Of a stretch of 64,000 nucleotides of DNA, positions 39,597-49,073 are shown piece after piece. The DNA is taken from assembly GCF_030065535.1 (NCBI RefSeq), contig NZ_JASJND010000002.1, positions 124,001 to 188,000 on the forward strand. The letters are read 5' to 3'. The notes below the pieces were generated by a model. The model was not told the origin of the DNA, made no database searches, and saw nothing but the letters and a program-made list of their open reading frames with translations. The translations under genes and the position numbers were made by a program. This DNA comes from Microbacterium dauci. GTDB taxonomy: Bacteria > Actinomycetota > Actinomycetes > Actinomycetales > Microbacteriaceae. Each line of letters begins with the position of its first letter. The stretch's first letter is position 1.

Positions 39597-40205
39597 TCAG
39601 TGCGCAGTGATCGGCGAGCGTGCGACGGGGCGTGCGCGGCGAGTGGCGAGGTCCATCGCCACATGCACCGCCGGCCCGATGAGCGCCGCGAACAGCACCG
39701 TCCCGAGTCCGACGGTCCCGCCAAGGAGCCATCCCGCGAACAGCACCGTGCCCTCGACGAGCAAGCGGCACACCCAGATCGGCCAGCCCAGACGTGCGTG
39801 CAGGCCCGTCATCAGCCCGTCGCGCGGGCCCGGTCCGAACCCGGTGCCGATGTACATGGCGGATGCCAGTGCGATGAGCGCGATGCCGAAGAGGTACACC
39901 ACCACACCCCAGCCGAACCCGTCCACGGTCGGGATGACCGCGAGTGCGGCCTGCATGACGGTGCCGACGAGCAGGATGTTCGCGACCGTGCCGATCCCGG
40001 GCCGCTGGCGCAGCGGGACCCACAGGAGGAGGACGGCTGCGCCGACGATGACCACGATCCATCCGATGCCGATCCCGGTTTGCACGGTGAGGCCCTCGGC
40101 GAGCACGGTCCAAGGATCCAGGCCGATCCCGGCCTGCACGAGGACCGCACACCCGACGCCGAAGAGCGCGAGACCGAGGACGAGGCGGAGCAATCGGAGG
40201 AGCAT
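39597..40205 (-). CDS. yczE: YczE/YitT-like integral membrane protein
   Basis: The 202-residue product has five or six membrane segments and the YczE-family features GIGLDPWTVLAEGL near residue 27 and GTGFGPGPRDGLMTGL near residue 120. In Bacillus YczE is linked to membrane trafficking or surfactin production. It is divergently transcribed from a MocR-type regulator gene with 61 bases between, the conserved yczE-yczR pair, so regulation by that neighbour is expected. Confidence 0.85.
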   Translation of the reverse strand: MLLRLLRLVLGLALFGVGCAVLVQAGIGLDPWTVLAEGLTVQTGIGIGWIVVIVGAAVLLLWVPLRQRPGIGTVANILLVGTVMQAALAVIPTVDGFGWGVVVYLFGIALIALASAMYIGTGFGPGPRDGLMTGLHARLGWPIWVCRLLVEGTVLFAGWLLGGTVGLGTVLFAALIGPAVHVAMDLATRRARPVARSPITAH

Positions 40206-40216
40206 GGTTCCATCTC

Positions 40217-40226
40217 AGCGTACGAT
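40217..40226. promoter_or_regulatory. Overlapping divergent -10 elements of yczE and yczR
   Basis: AGCGTACGAT contains TACGCT on the minus strand (40222-40217) and TACGAT on the plus strand (40221-40226), sharing the central TA/CG bases. They would serve yczE and yczR respectively, with short leaders. Confidence 0.5.
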
Positions 40227-40250
40227 TGGACTCCCCGAAGCAGTCCAATC
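40224..40250. promoter_or_regulatory. Inverted repeat, candidate YczR operator
   Basis: GATTGGACT (40224-40232) and AGTCCAATC (40242-40250) are a perfect 9-bp dyad with a 9-base spacer, located in the 61-base gap at the yczR transcription start and next to both -10 elements. Position and symmetry suggest a site where YczR controls itself and yczE. Confidence 0.6.
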
Positions 40251-40266
40251 CTCGATCGGTGGCCCC

Positions 40267-41682
40267 ATGGACTCCAGAATCAGCGCGCGGTCGCTCACGA
40301 TCGCGCTCGGCGGATGGCGAACGCGCACGCCGACCTACGAAGCGCTCGCGGACGGCATCCGCCTGCTCTGCCTCGACGATCGCCTCGCGGCGCACACGGC
40401 ACTGCCCGCCGAGCGCGATCTCGCCGGGACGCTCGGCGTGAGCCGAACGACGGTTGCCGCCGCGTATCGAAGCCTGCGTGCATCCGGACACATCGACAGC
40501 GTTCGCGGTTCTGGGAGCGTCACCCTCCCGCAGACGCGACGCGGTGCTGGCCGTGCGTTCGATGCGGGGAGCGGGATCGACCTGCAGCAGGCAAGTCCCG
40601 CCGCGTGGCCGGGACTCGCCGGCGTGATCGCCGAGACGGCGGCGGATGCCGCGTCCCTCGTTGCGCGCCCGGGCTATGACATTCTCGGAAGTCCGTCGCT
40701 GCGAGCGGCGATCGCGACGCGCTACACCGTGATCGGCATCCCGACCACGCCAGACGAGATCCTCGTCACCAACGGAGGACAGCACGCGATCCACCTCGTC
40801 ACCGCGGCGCTGCTGCACCGCGGCGACACGGCACTGCTCGAGACACCGACGTATCCGCACGCCGCTGAGGCGTTCCGCAGCGCCGGTGCGAGACTCACCG
40901 GCATTCCCGTCAACACGACGACGGGGTGGGACCTGGACCGTGCCGAGCAGGCGTTCCGTCGCGCGGCGCCGTCGATGGCGTATCTCATGCCGTGGTTCCA
41001 GAATCCGACCGGACGCGTCATGACGGCAAGCGATGCGGCGACGATCCGAGCAGCGGCGGCACGGGCCGGTACGACACTGGTCGTCGACGAGACCACCGCC
41101 GAACTCGCCATCGATGCGCACGCGCCGCTCGCACTCGACTTCGGACCCGCAGCCGTGCGGATCGGCTCGCTCGGCAAGACGGTGTGGGGCGGACTCAGAA
41201 TCGGCTGGGTGCGGGCCCAACCGACACTCATCCGCCGCCTCGTGGGCGTGCGCCCGCACCGCGACCTCGGTACGCCAGAGTTCGAACAGGCTGTCGCCGC
41301 GCGGCTGCTGCCGCGGATGCCGGAGATCCTGCGTCAGCGCGCACGACTGCTGGGCGCAGGACGCGACGCGCTGACCGATGCGCTGGCGCGGCGGCTCCCG
41401 GAATGGCACGTCCCGAGGGTGGACGGGGGAGTGTCGCTCTGGGTCGAGCTGGATGCGCCGCTGAGCGGAGCGCTCGTCATGGCGGCGCAGGGGCGCGGTG
41501 TGCATCTGTCCGCCGGCGCGAGGTTCGCGCTCCACGGTGGCCACGACTCGCACCTGCGCGTGCCGTTCACCGCGACACCCGGACAGCTGCGCGACGCGGT
41601 GGACGTCCTCGCCGACGTCTGGCCCGCGGTCCGTCGGGGTGCACCCGCCGTGTCGACCGACGCCCTCGCGGCGATCGTCTGA
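40267..41682 (+). CDS. yczR: MocR-family (GntR-aminotransferase) regulator, YczR type
   Basis: The 471-residue product has an N-terminal GntR winged helix (about 20-80; LPAERDLAGTLGVSRTTVAAAYRSL given in parts: PAERDLAGTLGVS, TTVAAAYRSL), a linker, and a fold-type-I aminotransferase domain with the PLP lysine in GSLGKTVWGGLRIG. It is likely a PLP-responsive transcription factor rather than an enzyme. Divergent to yczE. The ATG at 40267 is the first in-frame start after the operator; the far longer frame upstream is a shadow. Confidence 0.88.
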   Translation: MDSRISARSLTIALGGWRTRTPTYEALADGIRLLCLDDRLAAHTALPAERDLAGTLGVSRTTVAAAYRSLRASGHIDSVRGSGSVTLPQTRRGAGRAFDAGSGIDLQQASPAAWPGLAGVIAETAADAASLVARPGYDILGSPSLRAAIATRYTVIGIPTTPDEILVTNGGQHAIHLVTAALLHRGDTALLETPTYPHAAEAFRSAGARLTGIPVNTTTGWDLDRAEQAFRRAAPSMAYLMPWFQNPTGRVMTASDAATIRAAAARAGTTLVVDETTAELAIDAHAPLALDFGPAAVRIGSLGKTVWGGLRIGWVRAQPTLIRRLVGVRPHRDLGTPEFEQAVAARLLPRMPEILRQRARLLGAGRDALTDALARRLPEWHVPRVDGGVSLWVELDAPLSGALVMAAQGRGVHLSAGARFALHGGHDSHLRVPFTATPGQLRDAVDVLADVWPAVRRGAPAVSTDALAAIV

Positions 41683-41684
41683 CG

Positions 41685-41924
41685 TCACGCGCTGTGATGG
41701 AGCGCCTCGACCGCTTCCTCGATGCGGCAGAAGGTGCCGACGGTCACGAACCGGCCGCGCCCGGCGTGGAATCGCCGAGCTTCGAAGGTGCCCCCGGCGC
41801 AGGCGGCGAGGTGTCCGACCACTCGACCGTCGGACCTGACGACGCGCCAGAGGTCCGAGGCGACGCTCCGGAGGTCATATCCTCGGAGACGCGCGGGGAC
41901 AGCCGGTCGTTCGGTGACGAGCAT
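41685..41924 (-). CDS. Small conserved hypothetical protein
   Basis: A 79-residue basic protein (…GYDLRSVASDLWRVVRSDG…GRFVTVGTFCRIEEAVEAL). AGAGGAG lies five bases before the ATG, a strong ribosome-binding site that supports a real gene. Pattern suggests a small alpha/beta protein with predicted strands around WRVVRS and RRFHAG. Relatives are sometimes labelled as mismatch-repair proteins, which nothing in the sequence supports. Function unknown. Confidence 0.7.
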   Translation of the reverse strand: MLVTERPAVPARLRGYDLRSVASDLWRVVRSDGRVVGHLAACAGGTFEARRFHAGRGRFVTVGTFCRIEEAVEALHHSA

Positions 41925-41979
41925 TGCGGCTCCTCTCTGCGCGCGACCTTACGGCGGGCCACCGACACGGCCTGGTGGC

Positions 41980-42007
41980 GGGAACATCGCAACACTCGTG
42001 ATCGTTG
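41980..42007 (+). promoter_or_regulatory. SigH/SigR-type promoter of msrA
   Basis: GGGAACA (41980-41986), 16 bases, then CGTTG (42003-42007) matches the GGAAYA-N16/17-CGTT consensus of the ECF sigma factor of thiol-oxidative stress (SigH in mycobacteria, SigR in Streptomyces). msrA is a known member of such regulons. Confidence 0.65.
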
Positions 42008-42037
42008 TCACCGTTGAGCTTCAGAAGGAGAGATGCA

Positions 42038-42562
42038 ATGCAGACATTCGTGCTCGCTGGTGGGTGCTTCTGGTGCCTGGATGCCGCCTATCGCGCCCTC
42101 GACGGCGTCGAGTCGGTCGAGTCGGGTTACATCGGCGGCCAGGTCGCCGCGCCGTCGTATGAGCAGGTGTGCACCGGTACGACCGGTCACGCCGAGGCGG
42201 TCCGGGTGACGTTCGACCCCGAGGTGATTCCTGCCGACGTCATCCTCGACGCGTACTTCACGATGCATGATCCGCGCCAGCTGAACCGTCAGGGCAACGA
42301 CATCGGCACCCAGTATCGGTCGGCGATGTTCCCTGCCGACGACGAGCAGCGCGAACTGTTCGCGGCCGCCGAAGCCCGCGCGTCGGAGTGGTGGGACGGT
42401 GGGCTCGTGACGACGACGGAGCCGCTGACGGAATTCTTCCCCGCAGAGGACTACCACCAGGACTTCTTCGCGAAGAACCCCGGCCAGGGCTACTGCATGG
42501 CCGTCGCAGTCCCGAAGGTGAACAAGGTTCGTGCGCGCTTCGCGGAGTACACCCGCGCCTGA
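42038..42562 (+). CDS. msrA: Peptide methionine sulfoxide reductase MsrA
   Basis: MsrA reduces the S-sulfoxide of methionine. The 174-residue product has the GGCFWC active site (nucleophile Cys10, Cys13), TGHAEAVRV, and a C-terminal resolving-Cys candidate in GYCMAVAVPKV. The ATG at 42038 follows AGAAGGAGA by about seven bases; an out-of-frame ATG lies five bases earlier. A thiol-stress promoter precedes it and a hairpin follows. Confidence 0.96.
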   Translation: MQTFVLAGGCFWCLDAAYRALDGVESVESGYIGGQVAAPSYEQVCTGTTGHAEAVRVTFDPEVIPADVILDAYFTMHDPRQLNRQGNDIGTQYRSAMFPADDEQRELFAAAEARASEWWDGGLVTTTEPLTEFFPAEDYHQDFFAKNPGQGYCMAVAVPKVNKVRARFAEYTRA

Positions 42563-42580
42563 GACTTCTCCACAATCCGC

Positions 42581-42612
42581 ATGCCCCGCGCCGTCTCCAC
42601 GGAGCGGGGCAT
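42581..42612 (+). terminator. Hairpin terminator after msrA
   Basis: ATGCCCCGC (42581-42589) pairs with GCGGGGCAT (42604-42612) across a 14-nt loop, followed by CGTCGTTCC. The sequence and downstream CGTCGTT resemble the rplS terminator. Confidence 0.6.
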
Positions 42613-42712
42613 CGTCGTTCCTCCGCGCTCGACCCGCGCGCACGATGGTGGTGCTCCGGCGCCCGCCGGGCACGCGGCGCCGGAGCATCCCACCATCGAG
42701 AGGAACCCGAAC

Positions 42713-43168
42713 ATGAAGGACCAGATCACCATCGTCGGCAACATCGGCAGCGATCCCGAGTTGCGTCGGCTGGCAGACGGCACACCCATCGCGTCGTTCC
42801 GTATCGCCAGCCACGAACGCAGGTACGACCAGAAGACCTCGTCGTGGGTTGACGGCACGCCGAGCTGGTACGACGTCTCGGCGTTCCGGTCGCTCGGCGA
42901 GCACGTGCTCGCGTCCGTGAAGCGCGGACAGCGCGTGATCGTGACGGGAGCGCTGACCATCCGCCGCTGGGAGAACGGAGAACGCAGCGGCACCGCCGCC
43001 GAGATCGAGGCGACCGCCGTCGGTCACGAGCTCCGGTTCGGCACCACGGTGTACACCGCGAGCGCGCCGCGACGTGAGGAGCCGGCACCGCCGCCCGCCG
43101 ACGCACCCGACCCCGAGCCGGTCGCGGCCGGTGCGTGGGCTGCTCCGGGCGCCGAGACCCCGTTCTGA
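42713..43168 (+). CDS. ssb: Single-stranded DNA-binding protein (paralogue)
   Basis: The 151-residue product has the SSB OB-fold (QITIVGNIGSDPELRRLADG, WYDVSAFRSLGEHVLASVKRG) and a Pro/Ala-rich C-terminal tail ending ETPF. The terminal Pro-Phe is kept but the acidic run of canonical SSB tails is weak, and the gene is not next to rpsF/rpsR, so this is likely the second SSB of the genome. The ATG has AGAGGA nine bases upstream. Confidence 0.9.
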   Translation: MKDQITIVGNIGSDPELRRLADGTPIASFRIASHERRYDQKTSSWVDGTPSWYDVSAFRSLGEHVLASVKRGQRVIVTGALTIRRWENGERSGTAAEIEATAVGHELRFGTTVYTASAPRREEPAPPPADAPDPEPVAAGAWAAPGAETPF

Positions 43169-43197
43169 CCGTGCACGTCGCACCTGGGTGTGGGCCG

Positions 43198-43203
43198 TAG
43201 ACT
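43198..43203 (+). promoter_or_regulatory. -10 element TAGACT, leaderless start of the lipoprotein gene
   Basis: TAGACT, six bases (CCAGGC), then the GTG at 43210. Confidence 0.6.
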
Positions 43204-43209
43204 CCAGGC

Positions 43210-43692
43210 GTGCCCGCACCCAGGACCGCCCGCGCCCTCGTGACCATCTCGGTGCTCGGTGCGACCATGGCGCTCGCCCTCGCGGCGTGCGCCCCGGAGC
43301 CGAGCCCCACGCCGCGACCGTCCGCGACCGCCACCGCTGAGTCGGTCTCACCGAGCCCGACACCGACGTTGGAGCCGGGATCTGCCGAGGCACTTCGCTC
43401 AACCTTCACCGATGTCGTCGAAGCCGTGTGGTCGGACGGGCGCTCGGTCGCCGGTCGCGACTACATCGACGCGCTCGTCGCCGCAGGCTTCGAGAGGGAT
43501 GCCATGCAGGTGACGCAGGATCGGACGTCCGTGGATGATCCCGCGGACAGCATCCAGTTCTCGGTGCACATCGGCGAGGACTGCCTCGTCGGTCAAGTCG
43601 GGCCGTCCGTCCGCGGACCGATCGTCGCATTGCTGCCCGAGACACCCGGAGAGACCTGCCTCATCGGGCAGACCCGTCCGATCGACTGGTGA
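43210..43692 (+). CDS. Lipoprotein of unknown function
   Basis: The 160-residue product has a type II signal peptide with lipobox LALAAC (Cys27), then a Ser/Thr/Pro linker and a small soluble domain containing two cysteines (GEDCLVGQVG, GETCLIGQTR) that could form a disulfide outside the membrane. The sequence resembles a short actinobacterial lipoprotein family of unknown role. GTG start fixed by the -10 six bases upstream. Confidence 0.8.
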   Translation: MPAPRTARALVTISVLGATMALALAACAPEPSPTPRPSATATAESVSPSPTPTLEPGSAEALRSTFTDVVEAVWSDGRSVAGRDYIDALVAAGFERDAMQVTQDRTSVDDPADSIQFSVHIGEDCLVGQVGPSVRGPIVALLPETPGETCLIGQTRPIDW

Positions 43693-43712
43693 TCCGCGCG
43701 GCGGCGCCCGCG

Positions 43713-43718
43713 TAGACT
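43713..43718 (+). promoter_or_regulatory. -10 element TAGACT before ettA
   Basis: TAGACT lies nine bases before the ettA ATG at 43728, implying a transcript with about two or three leader bases. Confidence 0.5.
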
Positions 43719-43727
43719 TGGCTCGTT

Positions 43728-45399
<1,672 letters not shown>

Positions 45400-45407
<8 letters not shown>

Positions 45408-45879
45408 GAGCCGCATCCGGGTCCCCATCCACCTCCGGTGGGGGGACCTCGACGCGTACAACCACGTCAACAACGCCTCGATGCTCAAGCTCCTCGAGGA
45501 GGCGCGCGTGCGCGCCTTCTGGGTCCCGGGTGCAGGGGAGCGGGCGGTACCGACCGCCGTCATCGACGCGAGTCACGGCGCGGCGCAGCTCACGCTCATC
45601 GCCCGCCAAGAGATCGAATACCTCGCCCCGGTGCCGTACCAGCGGGAGCCGATCGACGTACAGATGTGGTTCGGCAAGATCGGCGGCTCGAGCGCCGAGG
45701 TGCATTACGAGGTGTTCAGTCCGGTCGGCGACGCACCGCAGACGCTGTACGCGCGCGCGTCGACCGTGATCGTCCAGGTGGATGCCGCGTCGGGCAAGCC
45801 CACGCGTCTGTCGCCCGACACGCGTGCCGCATGGGAGCCGTTCGTCGGCGATCCGCTCCCGCCGCTCGGTCGTCGCTGA
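45400..45879 (+). CDS. Acyl-CoA thioesterase, YbgC/4HBT type
   Basis: The 159-residue hot-dog-fold product has the 4-hydroxybenzoyl-CoA thioesterase-type motif RWGDLDAYNHVNNASMLKLL with the catalytic Asp, and IARQEIEYLAPVPY. It hydrolyses an acyl-CoA thioester; the substrate is unknown. GTG start within the ettA 3' end, so translation is probably coupled. Confidence 0.88.
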
Positions 45880-45911
45880 GCGTCAGGTGACGCGCGGCGT
45901 GCAGTCGTGGC

Positions 45912-46790
45912 TCAGCCGGCCGCGGGGACGCGGATCATGATCTCCTGCGCGACGGAGGCGAGCAGCTCCCCGTCACGCGCGAAGATCTTGCCGGTCGCGA
46001 GGCCGCGGCCGCCACGGGCGCTCGGAGACTCCTGCACGTAGAGCACCCACTCGTCGGCGCGACCGGGGCGGTGCCACCACATCGCGTGGTCGAGACTCGC
46101 GACCTTGAGGCCGGACGTACCCCAGGCGAGTCCGTGCGCCCGCAGCACGGACTCCTGGATGGTGAGGTCGCTCATGTAGGCGAGCGCGGCGCGGTGCACG
46201 CGAGGGTCGTCGGGGAGCGCACCACGCGTGCGCATCCACACGGCCTGACGTGCGACCTGCGTGGCATCCGCGACGGCGTAGATCGGCGCCTCGACATGTC
46301 GGACCTCGATGGGACTGCCGGTGAAGTGGCGCCGGTTCCCGGGGTCGACACCGGCCATCTCGGCGTCGGCCGACAGCTCCTCCGGTGCGGGGATCCCGGC
46401 TGGCATGACATCTGCATGATCCAGGCTCTCGGCGTGCGTCTCGAACGATGCGATCATCGAGAAGATCGGGACGCCGTCCTGGAACGCCTGCGTGCGCCGG
46501 GTCGAGAACGACCTGCCGTCGTGGATGCGATCGACCGAGAAGGTCAGTCCGCGGGTCGAGTCGCCCGGGCGGAGGAAGTAGCCGTGCATCGAATGCGCCG
46601 CGCGTCCTGCCTCGACGGTCCGCTCGGCGGCGACGATCGCCTGCGCCAGCACCTGCCCGCCGAAGACGCGACCGAGCGGCATAGGCTGCGAGACACCGGT
46701 GAAGATGTCCTCGGTGGTCCGGGCATCACTCGAGTGGAGATCCAGCACGCCGAGCAGCCCGTCGATCTCCGCTGCGTCTGCGTCCGTCAC
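45912..46790 (-). CDS. tesB: Acyl-CoA thioesterase II (TesB)
   Basis: The 292-residue double hot-dog protein matches TesB: FGGQVLAQAIVAAERTV, HSMHGYFLRPGD, and the second domain with YMSDLTIQESVLRAHG and the catalytic Asp/Gln positions, then SLDHAMWWHR. It hydrolyses medium- and long-chain acyl-CoA. GTG start with GGAG six bases upstream. Convergent with the neighbouring YbgC-type thioesterase gene. Confidence 0.94.
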   Translation of the reverse strand: MTDADAAEIDGLLGVLDLHSSDARTTEDIFTGVSQPMPLGRVFGGQVLAQAIVAAERTVEAGRAAHSMHGYFLRPGDSTRGLTFSVDRIHDGRSFSTRRTQAFQDGVPIFSMIASFETHAESLDHADVMPAGIPAPEELSADAEMAGVDPGNRRHFTGSPIEVRHVEAPIYAVADATQVARQAVWMRTRGALPDDPRVHRAALAYMSDLTIQESVLRAHGLAWGTSGLKVASLDHAMWWHRPGRADEWVLYVQESPSARGGRGLATGKIFARDGELLASVAQEIMIRVPAAG

Positions 46791-46840
46791 ATGCTGCTCC
46801 GCTCTGCTCCCACGGAGCGGCCCGGCACACGCTCCCTTGC

Positions 46841-46846
46841 TAGTTT
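46841..46846 (+). promoter_or_regulatory. -10 element TAGTTT, leaderless start of the 46854 gene
   Basis: TAGTTT, seven bases (AGGTCGG), then the ATG at 46854, divergent from tesB. Confidence 0.55.
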
Positions 46847-46853
46847 AGGTCGG

Positions 46854-47522
46854 ATGGCTCCCTCGCTCGTGTTCCCCGATCCGCGGGCTGCGGCAGATCT
46901 CCTCACGTTCGCGCGCAGAGCCGCGCGGCTCGCCGACCCGGCAGTGCGGCTGCGCGCGGCATCCGGAACCATGGCCGTGTCCGCGGCGCCGCTGTCGCCC
47001 CGTGGCTTCGGTGACGACACCCCGACGGTGCTGGCGATGCGGTTCTTGGCGTGCGACCCCGAACTCGTCTGCGACCTCGTCGTCGACGCCGGCGACTTGT
47101 CCGCCGGCTCGGAGGCCGGCACGATCGGTCTCCCCGACAGCGGCGTCTCCGCCGCGTGGGCGGGGATCTCGCCACCCCGGTCGGGGTGGGATGCCGCGGG
47201 CACGCTGAGCTCCGCAGCGCTGTCGGACGCGACCCGACGGGGTGTCGCCGATGTGGCCGCTGCGCTCCCCGGAAGTCCGGGGGAGGATCTCGTCCGCACG
47301 GTGCGCGGAGCGATCTGGGGTCGCGCGGATGCCACGCTGAACGGGGTCGTCGCGGGTGCCGCGTTCGCCGCCGACGCGCTCGGGTTCCTCGCGGACGAGG
47401 AACCCGTGTCGGTGTTCCGCACCGGGACGTGGACCCGCCTCACGCTCGCGCGCGGTCACGTGCTCGTCCGCACCGGGAACCCGACGGGTCTGACTGCGGT
47501 GCGCTCGACGGGTCGCAGCTGA
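46854..47522 (+). CDS. Conserved hypothetical protein
   Basis: A 222-residue soluble protein rich in Ala, Gly and Asp with no membrane segment. Features: LLTFARRAARLADPAVRLRA near the N-terminus, ACDPELVCDLVVDAG in the middle and TWTRLTLARGHVLVRTGNP at the C-terminus. I do not recognise the family; related actinobacteria seem to carry it near the truncated haemoglobin gene. The start is set by the -10 upstream. Confidence 0.72.
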   Translation: MAPSLVFPDPRAAADLLTFARRAARLADPAVRLRAASGTMAVSAAPLSPRGFGDDTPTVLAMRFLACDPELVCDLVVDAGDLSAGSEAGTIGLPDSGVSAAWAGISPPRSGWDAAGTLSSAALSDATRRGVADVAAALPGSPGEDLVRTVRGAIWGRADATLNGVVAGAAFAADALGFLADEEPVSVFRTGTWTRLTLARGHVLVRTGNPTGLTAVRSTGRS

Positions 47523-47541
47523 CCGCGGCAGTCCCGGGTCT

Positions 47542-47949
47542 TCAGCGCTTCGGCGGCTCCGGCGTCGGCTCGAAGGTGTTCACCATCGCGTGCGCGGCGC
47601 GCTGCAGGTAATCCCAAAGCGTCGCCTCGTGCAGCGGTGAGAGTTCGAGCTCGTCCACGGCGGTGCGCATGTGCTGGAGCCACCGGTCGCGCGCGTCCGG
47701 ATTGACGTGGAACGGCATGTGCCGCATCCGCAGCCGGGGGTGCCCACGGGTCTCGCTGTACGTCGTCGGGCCGCCCCAGTACTGCTCGAGGAAGAGCAAC
47801 AGACGCTCCTCGGCGGGGCCGAGGTCCTCTTCCGGGTACATGGGCTTCAGCACGACGTCGCCCGCGATGCCGCGGTAGAAGGTGTGGACGAGGCGTTCGA
47901 AGACCGGGCGTCCGCCGACCTCGTCATAGAACGACAGCGGCTCGCTCAT
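47542..47949 (-). CDS. glbO: Truncated haemoglobin, group II (GlbO-like)
   Basis: The 135-residue 2-on-2 globin has FYDEVGGRPVFERLVHTFY, the B10 Tyr region, MYPEEDLGPAEERL, proximal His77 in RMRHMPFHV, and the group II Trp at G8 (RDRWLQHM). In Mycobacterium tuberculosis GlbO aids oxygen handling and may act as a peroxidase. The start overlaps the MscS stop by four bases. Confidence 0.94.
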   Translation of the reverse strand: MSEPLSFYDEVGGRPVFERLVHTFYRGIAGDVVLKPMYPEEDLGPAEERLLLFLEQYWGGPTTYSETRGHPRLRMRHMPFHVNPDARDRWLQHMRTAVDELELSPLHEATLWDYLQRAAHAMVNTFEPTPEPPKR

Positions 47950-49013
47950 GTCGAAGGTCCTTCAGGGTCGGTCGGCGAGTCGGATGCCTTCTTCTTCGGT
48001 CGCCACCTCGCGCGCTCGATCGGCGCCGATGCGACCGGCTGCGGCTGCGTCTGGGGTGGGTTCGCGCCACGGATGCTCTGGGCAGCGTCCGGCCCTTCCA
48101 GGACGACCGAATCGAGCTGCGGGATCTCGACCCCGAGCTCGTCGAGTGCGCCCTTGATCCGGGCACGGAGTGCTCGCGCGACGTCGTCCTTCGCGTTTGG
48201 TCGTGTCCTCACCACGAGTCGGGTGACGAGGGCGTCGCCGGTGATGCTCTCGAGCCCCCAGATCTCGGGCCGGTCGATGATGCGCGTGCGCCACTTCGGC
48301 TCGCGGACCAGCGCCTTCGCCGCGGTCAGCACAGCCTCTTCGACAGCGTGGAGATCCGATCCCGGCGGCACACCGAGGTCGATGATGACGCGGGCCCAGC
48401 CCTGCGACATGTTGCCGATGCGGGTGATCTCGCCGTTTCTGACGTACCAGAGCGTGCCGTTCACGTCGCGGACGTGCGTCACACGGACGCTGACGTATTC
48501 GACGATGCCCGTGGCGAGTCCGAGGTCGACGACGTCACCGATCCCGATCTGGTCCTCGGCGACGACGAAGAAGCCGTTCAGCACGTCCTTGACGATGTTC
48601 TGGGCACCGAAGCCGAGGCCCGCGCCGAGCGCCGCCGACAGCAGCGTGAACGAGGCGAGCACATCGGGATTGATGATGAACACGATCAGCAGCACCGCGA
48701 CGATGATTATCGCGACGTTGACGATGTTCGTGAGGATCGCGCCCAGCGTCCTCGTTCGCTGGACCAGACGGACCTGGGCGAGCGGCGACATGTCGATCGC
48801 GCGCGTGTCTTCAGCGGCCGCGCGGGACTTGGCACCGCGGACGATCCGATCCACGATGCGACCGATGAGTCGACGCATAACGAATGTCAGCAGCCATCCG
48901 ACCGCGACGGTGATGGCGATCCAGAGGAGATCCCAACCGGCCTCCACGAGAAATCGGAGCAGGCCGGTGTTGATCGACTCCCAATCGATGACCGGGGCTG
49001 TGGATGCGTTCAT
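47946..49013 (-). CDS. mscS: Small-conductance mechanosensitive channel (MscS family)
   Basis: The 355-residue product has three membrane segments (about 20-40, 70-90, 95-115), the pore helix with LGAGLGFGAQNIVKDVLNGFF and the beta-domain with EDQIGIGDVVDLG. It releases osmolytes under hypo-osmotic stress. A Lys/Arg/Pro-rich C-terminal tail follows. The ATG at 49013 (MNASTAP) is preferred to a GTG at 49064 because TAAGAT sits seven bases before it. Confidence 0.9.
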   Translation of the reverse strand: MNASTAPVIDWESINTGLLRFLVEAGWDLLWIAITVAVGWLLTFVMRRLIGRIVDRIVRGAKSRAAAEDTRAIDMSPLAQVRLVQRTRTLGAILTNIVNVAIIIVAVLLIVFIINPDVLASFTLLSAALGAGLGFGAQNIVKDVLNGFFVVAEDQIGIGDVVDLGLATGIVEYVSVRVTHVRDVNGTLWYVRNGEITRIGNMSQGWARVIIDLGVPPGSDLHAVEEAVLTAAKALVREPKWRTRIIDRPEIWGLESITGDALVTRLVVRTRPNAKDDVARALRARIKGALDELGVEIPQLDSVVLEGPDAAQSIRGANPPQTQPQPVASAPIERARWRPKKKASDSPTDPEGPST

Positions 49014-49020
49014 CGGCCCG

Positions 49021-49026
49021 ATCTTA
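49021..49026 (-). promoter_or_regulatory. -10 element TAAGAT, leaderless start of mscS
   Basis: On the minus strand TAAGAT, seven bases (CGGGCCG), then the ATG at 49013. Confidence 0.55.
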
Positions 49027-49073
49027 TCGACGGCTCCCTCTGCGTGGGCTGGGCGCTCCGACACGTCACCTCG

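Noticed and set aside
39103..40266. Upstream extension of the YczR frame
   Set aside because: It runs antisense through orn, tRNA-Arg and yczE; homology starts at the GntR domain after 40267.
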